Assembly (NCBI RefSeq): GCF_009176545.1
Contig: NZ_VTOJ01000002.1
Span: 1,612,001-1,676,000 of the forward strand
From: Salinigranum salinum
Lineage (GTDB): Archaea; Halobacteriota; Halobacteria; Halobacteriales; Haloferacaceae
DNA length: 64,000 bases
Reading direction: 5' to 3'
Position 1 is the stretch's first letter, and each line of letters starts with the position of its first letter. The position numbers and the translations under genes are program-made. Under the pieces are notes generated by a model. That model was given only the letters and a program-made list of their open reading frames with translations. It did not search any database and had not been told where the DNA came from. This document shows positions 45,524 through 54,211 of the stretch, piece by piece.

Positions 45524-45934
45524 CTACTCCGTTTCTGTACCAGTCGTGTACGACAGGTGGGCCGTGAGATCCATCGTCGAGAGGATCCCGACGATCCCCC
45601 CCTCGTCGTCGGTGACCGGGAGATGGTGGATACCGTTGGTGATCATCTTGGCGGCTGCGTCGCGAATCGAGTTCCGCTCGCCGATCGTGACGATCCGATC
45701 GGACATGTACTGTTCGACGGTCGCCTCGCCGTCCAGTTCACCTGCCGAGACGATGCCGACCAGGTCGGTGTTCGTCAGCATTCCCACTGGCCGTCCCTCC
45801 TCGTCGACGACGACCAGCGACCCGATCTCCTCCAGAAGGAGCGTTTCGGCGGCGGCGGTGACGGACGTGTCCGGTGTCACGGTGAAGACGCCGGTCGTCA
45901 TGAGTCGGGCGACGGGGGTTCCGTCTAGGTCCAT
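45524..45934 (-). CDS. CBS-domain pair protein
   Basis: This 136-residue protein has two CBS motifs: PVARLMTTGVFTVTPDTSVTAA with GMLTNTDLVG, then VEQYMSDRIVTIGERNSIRDAA with GILSTMDLTAH. CBS pairs bind adenine nucleotides as energy sensors or SAM. Stand-alone pairs usually regulate partner proteins. The start ATG at 45934 is just before the first domain; the frame extends upstream without motifs. Confidence 0.88.
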   Translation of the reverse strand: MDLDGTPVARLMTTGVFTVTPDTSVTAAAETLLLEEIGSLVVVDEEGRPVGMLTNTDLVGIVSAGELDGEATVEQYMSDRIVTIGERNSIRDAAAKMITNGIHHLPVTDDEGGIVGILSTMDLTAHLSYTTGTETE

Positions 45935-46163
45935 ACGACGACCTTGGATCCGAGCCCGTAATAGCTGTCGGCAGCGACATGTTTCGAGTGCTGTGTCCTC
46001 GCACGTACTCGAATACGATCGAAAGGTGCTCATCTGTCGTTTTCCACCGATCCGAACGGTGTCGGGCGAGCGCCGCCGTGTGGGTACCGTGATCGTCGTG
46101 CCGACCGGACGAGCGGTGGCGTCTCGGTATCTCGCCGTCGCCGTCGCGTCCTGGCGTAGTCCG

Positions 46164-46499
46164 TCAGTCGTCGGTCGCGTCCGGAGCGCAGACGACAGTG
46201 ACGGGGACGGGCGCGTAGACGTCCATCTCTCGACCGTTCGCCGAGTACCACGTCTCCACGCGATCGACGAGGCCGACCGCTTCGAGTCGGTCGAGGTGGT
46301 AGGTCGCGTTCTGTATCGACGTCCCGACGGCCTCCACGACCTCCGAGGCAGGGGCCGGTGACCGGTGAAGCCGCCGAAGTACCGTCCGTGCCGTCTCGGA
46401 GGTGAGCGCCTCGAAGACGGGACCTGCCTCCTCGATGGGACAGACGCGTTCGTCCGGTTCGCTGTCGACGGACGATCGAAGCGGGGGCCCACGGCTCAT
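46164..46499 (-). CDS. ArsR-type winged-helix regulator (C-terminal member of an HTH/membrane/HTH module)
   Basis: This 111-residue protein has a winged helix (PVFEALTSETARTVLRRLHRSPAPASEVVEAVGTSIQNATYHLDRLEAVGLVDR) with a wing ending YSANGREMDVYAPV. This is typical of haloarchaeal ArsR-like regulators without a metal site. Its start overlaps the end of the membrane-protein gene by 4 bases. It is probably cotranscribed with the two genes upstream. Confidence 0.82.
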   Translation of the reverse strand: MSRGPPLRSSVDSEPDERVCPIEEAGPVFEALTSETARTVLRRLHRSPAPASEVVEAVGTSIQNATYHLDRLEAVGLVDRVETWYSANGREMDVYAPVPVTVVCAPDATDD

Positions 46500-46828
46500 G
46501 AGTTACTGGCACGCCCCCGCCGAGCCACCTGGAGCGAGTAGGCGATGAGCGACAGTCCGGCGAGCTGGAGCAGTCTGACGAGGAGCCGGAACACGCTCTG
46601 GAACGACAGCGAGACGACGTGGAACGCGATCATCCCCTGGCCGACGATGGCCAGCAGGTAGGTGACCCCGAACAGGAGGATCATCCCGAGCGAGAGGTAC
46701 CGCATCGCCGGCTCGTCGTTGCGGCGGAGCCCGCGGTAGGCCTGGTAGCCGATGTAGAGGCCGACGACGGCGGAGCCGGTCGCCGCGCCTCCTGCGAACA
46801 GCCCGACGAGCGACTGGGTGCCGAGCAT
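46496..46828 (-). CDS. Small membrane protein between two helix-turn-helix genes (DUF7521-like)
   Basis: This 110-residue protein has three hydrophobic helices: GLFAGGAATGSAVVGLYIG, YLSLGMILLFGVTYLLAI and VFRLLVRLLQLAGLSLIAYSL. A YQAYRGLRRNDEPAMRY loop lies between the first two. This matches in style a haloarchaeal family repeatedly found beside ArsR-type genes (DUF7521-like, from memory). It may sense membrane state and signal to the adjacent regulators. The preceding gene stops one base before its ATG; the following gene overlaps it by 4 bases. Confidence 0.72.
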   Translation of the reverse strand: MLGTQSLVGLFAGGAATGSAVVGLYIGYQAYRGLRRNDEPAMRYLSLGMILLFGVTYLLAIVGQGMIAFHVVSLSFQSVFRLLVRLLQLAGLSLIAYSLQVARRGRASNS

Positions 46829-46829
46829 C

Positions 46830-47189
46830 TCAGAACTTCCCCCAGAGCCGCGTCAGTTCGTCGGCGACGTCCGTCTCGGCCCGGTCGACCGTCCACGTGA
46901 GGTCGCCGTCGCGGATCGAGAGCTCGAACCGTTCGATGGCCGCCACGTACACCGTGTCGTGGTGGCCGTCGCTCCGGGGGCGCGTCCGCTCGCGGAGCAG
47001 GTCAGCTGCGACGAGTCGGTCGGTCCGGCGGTAGATCGCGGAGTCCGACACGCCGCACCGCTCCGCGAGCTCCGCCGCCGACAGCGGTTCGGCGCTCGTC
47101 GCGACCAGCATCGTCCGGACGTGTTCGTCCTCGAGGAGGTCGACGACGGTCGCGAGGTCGGGCTCCTCCGCCACGGGTGCATCGCTCAT
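46830..47189 (-). CDS. Winged-helix regulator (first member of an HTH/membrane/HTH module)
   Basis: This 119-residue protein has DLLEDEHVRTMLVATSAEPLSAAELAERCGVSDSAIYRRTDRLVAADLL, a clear winged helix. The C-terminal half has an IRDGDLTWTVDRAETD strand pair. It starts the three-gene module, and the next gene begins one base after its stop. A GAAATAAAT-like box near 47200 on the minus strand would fit as promoter. Confidence 0.82.
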   Translation of the reverse strand: MSDAPVAEEPDLATVVDLLEDEHVRTMLVATSAEPLSAAELAERCGVSDSAIYRRTDRLVAADLLRERTRPRSDGHHDTVYVAAIERFELSIRDGDLTWTVDRAETDVADELTRLWGKF

Positions 47190-47287
47190 CGCACGGCGAA
47201 ATAAATCGCCCGCCGACGGGGACCACCCCCCGCAGGTCGCCGGCGTCGAGTTTCGCACCACACCGACGGCGGGTGCGGAGGAAGTCG

Positions 47288-48604
47288 TCACGGCTCGCCC
47301 TCCAGCACGACACTGAACAGCGTTCGCCCGAGCGTCGACGACGACCCGGGCGCGAACGCGACGTCGACCCGAGTCGCCCGACGATAGTCGCCCGCCGTGT
47401 ACGGGTTCGCGGCGTCGGGATCGACGTCGTCGGAGTGGACGACTGCCACCTCGGGTCGGTCGCTCACGTCGACGGACACCACGTCGCCGGGACCGAGTCG
47501 CTCCGCCTCCGTCGGGAGCGGACGGCGGACGGCCTCGGCCCACTGCTCGCCCACGCCGTCGACGTCGAACTGGAGGTGGAGGGCGTCGGCCGGAACCGAC
47601 TCGCCAGCCTCGTGCCGGATGCGGAGCGTGTTCCCGTCGCGGGTGTATCCCCAGGTGATCAGCGGCGGGTACGGTGGGTCGACGGTGGACGGGGGGATGC
47701 CCGCCGCGGGTGGGATCCGTCCCTCGACCGTGACGAGTCGGCCGTCGACCCGGAAGTCGGTGTTCTCCACCTCCCGGGTGAGCACCGTGCCGGTCTTACT
47801 CCGTCGCCGGAGCTCGTCCTCGGGTGGCGTCTCGCCCTCGGGGTAGAGAAACGTCCGAACGTGGTAGGCGGTGTCGCCGTCGAAGCGGAACCCCTCGCAA
47901 CTCGCCCACGTCCGCTCGTCGGTCGGCGGAACGTACTCGACCATCCGGCTCTCGCCGACGGCGTCGGTGACCCGCCCGAACGGTTCGCTCTCCTCGTGGT
48001 ACCGGGGGCGTCGCCCGTCACGGGCGTCGACGAGCGCCTCGACGTTCGGCCGCTCGTGGACGCGACGGCTCGACCAGACGACCGCGTCGTCGGTCACCAC
48101 CGCCCGTCGCCGGACGTCGGACCGGGTGAACACGTCGCCCCCCGCGTACGAGCCGTCGCGCCGGTAGCCGCTCGCCGCGAGCGTCGAGGCGACCGCCGCC
48201 GGGTCGAACCCACCCTGGAGCACGGTGCCGAACGGGGTCCGAATCAGCCGGTCGTAGGTCGCGTACGCGACGCCGAAGGAGTCGAGTTCGGCGAGGAGTC
48301 GTTTTCGGGGCGTGGTGAAGCGGACCGGGGCGGGGTAGTCGAGCGCGGTCGGGTGTCTGAGGAGAACCCGGTAATGTCGGCTGTCGAACCCGTCGAGCGC
48401 CGCGGGTGCGGGGAGCCAGCGGCGGTAGATCGGGTCCTCGGCAGGCGGTGCGTTCACGCGCCCGAAGCGCTGTCGCGCGCCGAGCGGCGGGAGGGCCGAA
48501 GTACAGCCGGCGAACACCGCGAGACCGCCCGTCAGCAGTCCCGCACCGCCGCGGAGGAACGCGCGGCGCGTGGCGTCGCCGGTGGAGGGTGTGTCGGGAA
48601 CCAT
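47288..48604 (-). CDS. Tat-type lipoprotein, 438 residues, unknown function
   Basis: The N-terminus TRRAFLRGGAGLLTGGLAVFAGC has twin arginines and a lipobox, so the protein is exported by Tat and lipid-anchored outside. The mature part is beta-rich, acidic, has no enzymatic motif that I recognise, and has one further Cys in TWASCEGF. Similar large lipoproteins are common on haloarchaeal surfaces. It is divergent from the orc gene. Confidence 0.78.
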   Translation of the reverse strand: MVPDTPSTGDATRRAFLRGGAGLLTGGLAVFAGCTSALPPLGARQRFGRVNAPPAEDPIYRRWLPAPAALDGFDSRHYRVLLRHPTALDYPAPVRFTTPRKRLLAELDSFGVAYATYDRLIRTPFGTVLQGGFDPAAVASTLAASGYRRDGSYAGGDVFTRSDVRRRAVVTDDAVVWSSRRVHERPNVEALVDARDGRRPRYHEESEPFGRVTDAVGESRMVEYVPPTDERTWASCEGFRFDGDTAYHVRTFLYPEGETPPEDELRRRSKTGTVLTREVENTDFRVDGRLVTVEGRIPPAAGIPPSTVDPPYPPLITWGYTRDGNTLRIRHEAGESVPADALHLQFDVDGVGEQWAEAVRRPLPTEAERLGPGDVVSVDVSDRPEVAVVHSDDVDPDAANPYTAGDYRRATRVDVAFAPGSSSTLGRTLFSVVLEGEP

Positions 48605-48782
48605 CGTCGGTTCGTACTCCTGTCGCCATCCGTATCAGCGTGGGTGACGACCTGCGTGGCGGCGCGGATCGGAGAAAGATTTTTGTGAGAGGTCGGCCCG
48701 AGGCGTGGGCCGGTGGGACGAGCGCTCCACTCACGAACAGAACGACCCGCAGGAGACGCCGACCACTGTCACGCCGTGGCAA

Positions 48783-48791
48783 ACGATTAAG
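48783..48791 (+). promoter_or_regulatory. TATA box for the orc gene
   Basis: ACGATTAAG is about 30 bases before the ATG at 48817 and favours that start over a possible upstream GTG. The mRNA is likely leaderless. Confidence 0.5.
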
Positions 48792-48816
48792 TAGTCACCG
48801 GAGCCTGGTGAAAGTG

Positions 48817-49941
48817 ATGAGGGACGACCCCGAGGAGGGGATGCTGTCGTGGGACGAGACGGTGTTCCGCGACGAGCACGTCTTCGAGATCGACTACGTC
48901 CCGGAGACGTTCGACCACCGCGAGACGCAACTGGAGACTCTGAAGTACGCGCTCCGGCCCGCGGTGCGGGGCTCCCGTCCGCTGAACACGATCGTCCGGG
49001 GGCCCCCGGGGACGGGCAAGACCACCGCGGTCCAGAAGCTCTTCGGCGAACTCCGCGGCCAGTCGAGCGTGCGCGTGGTCCACGTCAACTGCCAGATGAA
49101 CTCGACACGATACGCGGTCTTCTCGCGAGTGTTCGAGGACATCTTCGAGTACGAGCCTCCCTCCTCGGGAATCTCGTTCAAGAAGCTCTTCTCGCAGATC
49201 ACCGACCGCCTCGTCGAGGAGGAGGAGGTGCTCGTGGTCGCGCTCGACGACGTGAACTACCTCTTCTACGAGAACGAGGCATCCGACGTACTCTACTCGC
49301 TGTTGCGGGCGCACGAGACCCACGCCGGCGCCCGCATCGGCGTCATCGTCATCTCGTCGGACCTCTCGCTCGACGTGATCGACGAACTCGACGGCCGGGT
49401 CCAGTCGGTGTTCCGCCCCGAGGAGGTGTTCTTCCCCCGGTACGACCAGCCGGAGATCGTCGACATCCTCGGCGAGCGCGTCAAACGGGGCTTCCACGAC
49501 GGCGTCCTCGACACTGTCGGGCTGGACCGGGTGGCCGAACTCACGGCCGAGAGCGGCGACCTCCGGGTGGGGATCGACCTGCTCCGGCGGGCTGGTCTCC
49601 ACGCCGAGATGCGCGCCTCCCGGACTATCGAACGCGAGGACATCGAGACGGCGTACGACAAGTCGAAGTACGTCCACCTCTCGCGGTCGCTCCGCGGACT
49701 CTCCGACTCGGAGCGGGCGCTCGTCCGCGTCATCGCCGACCACTCGGGCGAGCAGGCCGGGGCGGTGTACGAGGCCTTCCACGAGCAGACCGACCTCGGC
49801 TACACCCGCTACTCCGAGATCGTCAACAAACTCGACCAGCTCGGACTCATCGACGCCGAGTACGCCGACGTCGAGGGGCGTGGCCGGTCACGGTCGCTCA
49901 CGCTCGAGTACGACGCCGACGCGGTGAAAGAGCGTCTCTGA
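48817..49941 (+). CDS. Orc1/Cdc6-family replication initiator
   Basis: This 374-residue AAA+ protein has Walker A GPPGTGKTT at 62-70, Walker B LVVALDDVNYLF, a sensor in VIVISSDLSLDVIDELDGRVQS, and a C-terminal winged helix. It is a genuine Orc/Cdc6 homologue. Haloarchaea have many, and only some sit at active origins. I see no ORB-like repeats in the 212-bp spacer upstream or the 270 bp downstream, so origin function here is doubtful. Confidence 0.9.
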   Translation: MRDDPEEGMLSWDETVFRDEHVFEIDYVPETFDHRETQLETLKYALRPAVRGSRPLNTIVRGPPGTGKTTAVQKLFGELRGQSSVRVVHVNCQMNSTRYAVFSRVFEDIFEYEPPSSGISFKKLFSQITDRLVEEEEVLVVALDDVNYLFYENEASDVLYSLLRAHETHAGARIGVIVISSDLSLDVIDELDGRVQSVFRPEEVFFPRYDQPEIVDILGERVKRGFHDGVLDTVGLDRVAELTAESGDLRVGIDLLRRAGLHAEMRASRTIEREDIETAYDKSKYVHLSRSLRGLSDSERALVRVIADHSGEQAGAVYEAFHEQTDLGYTRYSEIVNKLDQLGLIDAEYADVEGRGRSRSLTLEYDADAVKERL

Positions 49942-50211
49942 ACCGTCGTTGCGTCCGGGCCCGGACGCTCGGTGTTCGGATGGACCCAGAGGACCGGCCG
50001 CCGCCCGTCAGCCACCCCCACCACGAACGCCGTCGCGACGACACCGTGGTCGTCGACGAGAGCCGCAGGGCCGGCGGTCGACGACACCGGGGAGCCGGTG
50101 TGACCGGCAGTCCGATCCGACGCTCGACGGGGACGACGGAGAACGCGAGCGAGCCGGAGTCGGGAGTCATCGGCCCGTACACTCTTGTCGATCCACTCCT
50201 GACCCCCGGGT

Positions 50212-50421
50212 ATGCCCTGTCCGCTCGGGTCGAAGTCGTGTACGGAACGCAGAGAGGCGACGAAAGGCGCCGCGACCGGTGCCACCATCGGCGCGCTCGT
50301 CGGGTCACCGCTCGGCCCGGTCGGCGCGGGGATCGGTGCCGGCTTCGGGGGTGCCTCGGGCTTCATCGCCGGAACCGCGAAAGGGAAGGTGAAGTCGAAA
50401 CTGAAGCCCGGCTGTCGGTAG
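50212..50421 (+). CDS. Small glycine-zipper protein
   Basis: The 69-residue frame MPCPLGSKSCTERREATKGA continues into GATIGALVGSPLGPVGAGIGAGFGGASGF. This regular GxxxG pattern is expected to pack as a membrane-associated hairpin. It ends in a basic segment (KGKVKSKLKPGC). No TATA box is obvious. Codon use is consistent with a real gene, but the call rests on the repeat pattern. Confidence 0.55.
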   Translation: MPCPLGSKSCTERREATKGAATGATIGALVGSPLGPVGAGIGAGFGGASGFIAGTAKGKVKSKLKPGCR

Positions 50422-50465
50422 CGGCCCACGATCCCCGCACGTCACCACCGTCGGCGACGGCCTGG

Positions 50466-52061
50466 CTACTCCTCGTCGCCGTTGTCGAGGGTGATGTACT
50501 TGACCTCGGTGAGTCGTTCGTCGGCCAGCAACTGGTCGCGGACCGACTCGGGGACGGGATCGTCGAGGTTGTAGACGGTGAGTGCGGCGTCGTCGCCGGG
50601 GGCGCGACGGGCGTTGAACATCCCCGCGATGTTGATGTCGTTGTCGCCGAGCACCGTCCCGATGAAGCCGATGACGCCCGGGCGGTCGTAGTTGCGAGCG
50701 ACGAGCATCCGGCCGTGCGGGATCGCGTCGACGCGGTAGCCGTCGAGGCGGACGATGCGCGGATCCTCGCCGGCGAAGAGCGTGCCGCAGACGGAGAGCG
50801 AGTCGTCGTCGTTCTTGACGGAAACCGTGACGAGGCTCTGGAAGTCCTCCGACTGCCGGCTCTTGGTCTCGACCACCTCGATGCCGCGTTCCTCGGCGAT
50901 CTTCGGCGCGTTGACCGCGTTGACCTGCCACTCGAGCGGCGTGAAGACGCCCTTGAGCGCCGACGCGGTGACGAGTTCGACGTCCTCCTCGGCGATCTCG
51001 CCCTGGTAGCGGACCTCGACCTCCGAGATGCGCTGGTCGAACACCTGCGCGGCGACCTTGCCCGCCGTCTCGGCCAGGTCGATGTACGGGCGGATCCGGG
51101 GGAACGCGCTCCGATCCACCGACGGCGCGTTCAGCGCGTTCACGACGGGCTCGTCGGCGAACGCCGCCATCACCTGGTCGGCGATGCTGGTGGCGACGTT
51201 CTCCTGTGCCGCCTCGGTCGACGCGCCGAGGTGCGGCGTGACGACGATGTCCTCGACGGCGAGCAGCGGGCTGTCGGGCGAGACGGGCTCCGACTCGAAG
51301 ACGTCGATCGCGGCCCCGTCGAGCGTCCCGTCCTCGACGGCCGCCGCCAGCGCCGCCTCGTCGACGACGCCGCCGCGGGCGCAGTTGACGAGGTAGCCGC
51401 CGCCCATCAGTTCCAGCTCGTCGGTCGAGATGAGCCCCTCCGTCTCCGGAGTGAGCGGGGTGTGGACGGTGAGGAAGTCGGCGCGGTCGAGACACTCCTC
51501 GAACGGCACGAGTTCGGCACCCAGCCGTTCGGCGCGCTCCTCGCCGATGTAGGGGTCGTACGCGACGAGTTCCATCCCGAGCGAGTCGAGCCGTTTGGCG
51601 ACCTCCTGCCCGACACGGCCGAGCCCGACGATGCCGAGGACCTTGCCGTTGAGTTCGGTGCCGAGGTACTCACCCTTGGCCCACTCGCCCGCACGGAGTC
51701 GGGCGTGTGCCTGGGGGATCGAGCGCGCGGTCGCGAAAGCCATCGCGACCGTGTGCTCGGCCGCGGCCCGGACGTTCCCCTCGGGGGCGTTGGCGACGAC
51801 GACGCCGTGGTCGGTCGCGGCGTCGATGTCGATGTTGTCGACGCCGATCCCCGCGCGACCGACGATGACCAGGTCGGGAGCCGCCTCGAACACCTCACGG
51901 GTCACGTCGGTCCCCGAGCGCACGACGAGCGCGTGGACGTCCGCGACCGCGTCGAGGAGCGCGTCACCCTCGACGTCGTAGTCGGTGACGACCTCGTGGC
52001 CGGCGTCGCGCAACTGTCGCAAGCCCGCGTCCGCGATGGGATCCGTGACGAGTACCTTCAT
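50466..52061 (-). CDS. serA: D-3-phosphoglycerate dehydrogenase, long form with ACT domain
   Basis: This 531-residue protein oxidises 3-phosphoglycerate with NAD in the first step of serine synthesis. Visible are VVRSGTDVTREV, the Rossmann region GLGRVGQEVAKR, VNCARGGVVDEAAL, HLGASTEAAQENVA, an intervening domain, and a C-terminal ACT domain (VIGFIGTVLGDNDINIAGM) that can bind serine. A CTTAAA box is about 30 bases before the ATG. Length and motifs match long-form SerA. Confidence 0.96.
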   Translation of the reverse strand: MKVLVTDPIADAGLRQLRDAGHEVVTDYDVEGDALLDAVADVHALVVRSGTDVTREVFEAAPDLVIVGRAGIGVDNIDIDAATDHGVVVANAPEGNVRAAAEHTVAMAFATARSIPQAHARLRAGEWAKGEYLGTELNGKVLGIVGLGRVGQEVAKRLDSLGMELVAYDPYIGEERAERLGAELVPFEECLDRADFLTVHTPLTPETEGLISTDELELMGGGYLVNCARGGVVDEAALAAAVEDGTLDGAAIDVFESEPVSPDSPLLAVEDIVVTPHLGASTEAAQENVATSIADQVMAAFADEPVVNALNAPSVDRSAFPRIRPYIDLAETAGKVAAQVFDQRISEVEVRYQGEIAEEDVELVTASALKGVFTPLEWQVNAVNAPKIAEERGIEVVETKSRQSEDFQSLVTVSVKNDDDSLSVCGTLFAGEDPRIVRLDGYRVDAIPHGRMLVARNYDRPGVIGFIGTVLGDNDINIAGMFNARRAPGDDAALTVYNLDDPVPESVRDQLLADERLTEVKYITLDNGDEE

Positions 52062-52175
52062 AGGCGTAGGGTTCTCTGGCGCGTGTTTAAGCGTTTCTTC
52101 AGCGGCCGGACACCGTGGTAATAGGTGTGTTCACACTGGTCACGTTCGGGCCGTCATGTCCGCGGAATCGCACAG

Positions 52176-52232
52176 CAGCGTCTGCGGCAGGGTACATCGT
52201 CTGCGGCGGAGCGCATCGTCTGCGACGGAGAC
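52176..52232. repeat. Three tandem copies of a 19-bp unit
   Basis: CAGCGTCTGCGGCAGGGTA, CATCGTCTGCGGCGGAGCG and CATCGTCTGCGACGGAGAC lie head to tail. They share the core CGTCTGCG and diverge elsewhere. They sit in the serA/PCD divergent spacer about 115 bp beyond the serA start. The unit length equals that of the unrelated tandem repeat at 2242. Confidence 0.7.
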
Positions 52233-52315
52233 ACTCCCCGGTCGTCGGTCGTCCCGTCCGACGTGCGACGACGAGAGACCGAACAGTTAACAGAACAGGC
52301 CGCCACGCCATGGGT

Positions 52316-52591
52316 ATGGCCGAACTGCTCTCCGACGACGAGGTCGACGAGCGGCTCCCGCAAGGGTGGGAGCGCGAGGGAGACGAGATCGTCCGGACGT
52401 ACGGGTTCGACGACTACCTCGCCGGAGTCGAGTTCGCGACCCTGGTCGGCGAGGTCGCGGAGGAGGAGTTCCACCACCCCGAGATCGTCATCGGCTACGA
52501 GACCGTCGAGGTCCGCCTGACGAGCCACGAGGAGGGCGGCATCACGGACAAGGACATCCGGCTGGCGAACCTCTTCGACGACGAACGGTGA
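52316..52591 (+). CDS. Pterin-4a-carbinolamine dehydratase-like protein
   Basis: This 91-residue protein has the PCD signature EEEFHHPEIVIGYETVEVRLTSHEEGGIT, with the catalytic histidine pair and later His, and an early YGFDDYLAGVEFA. In the family it recycles pterin cofactor; in archaea its role is less clear and may relate to molybdopterin enzymes. An AGTTAAC box about 29 bases before this ATG favours it over the ATG six bases upstream. Confidence 0.87.
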   Translation: MAELLSDDEVDERLPQGWEREGDEIVRTYGFDDYLAGVEFATLVGEVAEEEFHHPEIVIGYETVEVRLTSHEEGGITDKDIRLANLFDDER

Positions 52592-52695
52592 GCGAACGAG
52601 GAGAGGTCGGCGGCGCGAACCGACCGGACCGGAGGAACGAACCGACCGGACGGGAAGAGCGGATCGACCGGTGACGGACGGAGTGGAGACGACGA

Positions 52696-53061
52696 ATGGA
52701 CGGACACTACGTCTTCCGCGTACAGTTTCGCCTGACGTCGAGCACGGTCGAGACCGATCCGGACACGTTCGAGACGGTCGTACGATACCCCGCCGCCGAC
52801 CCCGGCGACGACGGCTGGCGCTTCTTCGAGGAGTGGCTCTGGCACGGCGACCTGACCGACGAGCGGCGGTTCCGGGAGGTGGTCGAGGGGTGGCTCGGCG
52901 TCGCGGTCGTGTCGGTCCGGTTCAGCGAACTCGTGGTGGACGAGGCGTACCTCGACGCGTGGACCGACGCCGTCGCGAGCGAGGTCGACCGGTACAACGC
53001 GGCGTCCGCGCGGGAGGTCCGGCACAACCACCTCGGGTCGTCCGTTCGCGTCCGTGAGTAG
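52696..53061 (+). CDS. LWR-salt-like conserved halophile protein
   Basis: This 121-residue protein reads YVFRVQFRLTSSTVETDP, then WRFFEEWLWHGDLTDERRFREV. The second segment resembles the tryptophan-rich LWRGE signature of the so-called LWR-salt proteins of halophilic archaea, here as LWHGD. No function is established for that group. It follows the PCD gene by 104 bp and may be cotranscribed. Confidence 0.65.
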   Translation: MDGHYVFRVQFRLTSSTVETDPDTFETVVRYPAADPGDDGWRFFEEWLWHGDLTDERRFREVVEGWLGVAVVSVRFSELVVDEAYLDAWTDAVASEVDRYNAASAREVRHNHLGSSVRVRE

Positions 53062-53219
53062 CGGGCGAGGGCCCTCGCTCGCACCGGGACGACACGCGGC
53101 GTCGAGGGTCGGGGGGCGCGGATCGAAGGACGTGCTGCGCCGTCAGGCGAGGACCGTTCTCACCCGAGAGAACCGGGACACAAGGGACTTACCCATCCAC
53201 ATCGTAGCGGATAATCCGT

Positions 53220-53876
53220 ATGGTGGTCGAGGAGTACGACGTCTGGCTGTTCGACCTCGACGGGACGCTCGTCGACGCCGACTGGGCGTACACGCGCGAG
53301 GTGTTCGACCGCGTCGGCGCCCGTCTCGGCCGTGAGTTCACGGACCGGGAGGCGGAGGTCATCTGGCACGGACTCAACGGCGCTCGCGACCCGCAGTTGC
53401 GGGCGTGGGGCATCGACCCCGCCGAGTTCTGGCCCGTCTTCCACGACGAGGAGGACCCGCTGGCCCGCGCCGAGGTGACGTACCTCCACGACGACGCCGT
53501 CGACCTCGTCCGCGACATCCACCGGACGGGCGCGCCGATCGGGGTCGTCACACACTGTCAGCGGTTCCTCGCGGAGCCCGTCATCGACCGCCTCGACATC
53601 CGCGACTGGTTCGACACCGTCGTCTGCTGTACCGAGGAGCTCGGCTGGAAGCCCGACCCGGCACCCATCGAACACACGCTGGCCCAGCTCGAGGTCACGG
53701 ACGGTGAACACGGGATCCTCGCCGGCGACGGCGCGAGCGACATCGGCGCGGCGTGGAACGCCGGGCTGGACGGGATCCACGTCGAGCGACACGAACCCGA
53801 CCGGCGCGGCCACTGCGTGCTCGCCGACTACCGCGTCGAATCGTTCGACGAACTGGATCGGACGACCTCGACCTGA
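53220..53876 (+). CDS. HAD-superfamily hydrolase
   Basis: This 218-residue protein has motif I FDLDGTLVD with nucleophile Asp12 and acid Asp14, motif II in GVVTHC, the lysine in WKPDP and motif IV ILAGDGASDIGAA. The cap is small and helical. This is the phosphoglycolate-phosphatase-like group, with phosphatase as the default role. The substrate is unknown. Confidence 0.87.
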   Translation: MVVEEYDVWLFDLDGTLVDADWAYTREVFDRVGARLGREFTDREAEVIWHGLNGARDPQLRAWGIDPAEFWPVFHDEEDPLARAEVTYLHDDAVDLVRDIHRTGAPIGVVTHCQRFLAEPVIDRLDIRDWFDTVVCCTEELGWKPDPAPIEHTLAQLEVTDGEHGILAGDGASDIGAAWNAGLDGIHVERHEPDRRGHCVLADYRVESFDELDRTTST

Positions 53877-54211
53877 CGAACTCGCCTGGACCTGCCCGGT
53901 TCGCGGACGAGACTCACCCGGACCGACTCCGCGACCGCGACTGCTACCGTTCTCGCGGTCGACGTGCGTCGGGAGAGCCGGCGAACGAGCAGATAACTAC
54001 AATGACGCGGACGCGGCAGCGACCGCGGAATCCGCGAGTGACGCGTCAACAAGTAACGGGGTACCGTGACGGACGAAAGAGACAGAGAGGACGGAGAGGA
54101 TCGAACAGACGGAACGGACGGAGCAGACGGTGTCGACAGCGTGGGTCGCGTGGACGGAGCGAGCGATCGCGACGGACCGGGGAGGCCGGAGTCGGTCGAT
54201 GCGTGGACGAC
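53877..54211. other. 335-bp spacer with purine-rich stretch
   Basis: The left half is ordinary GC-rich sequence. From about 54060 the plus strand is strongly purine-rich with many GGACG/GAACGG words. A frame starting GTG at 54066 reads acidic residues but runs opposite the response-regulator gene and has no homology, so it is not called. Confidence 0.45.

Noticed and set aside
49980..50211. A short frame starting MDPEDRPPP after the orc gene
   Set aside because: There is no promoter, the composition is His/Arg-rich and unlike haloarchaeal proteins, and there is no recognisable fold.
48849..52121. A 1090-codon open frame on the plus strand
   Set aside because: It runs over the orc gene in another frame and antisense to serA. 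Its residues are Arg/Val/Asp-rich third-position shadows without any domain.
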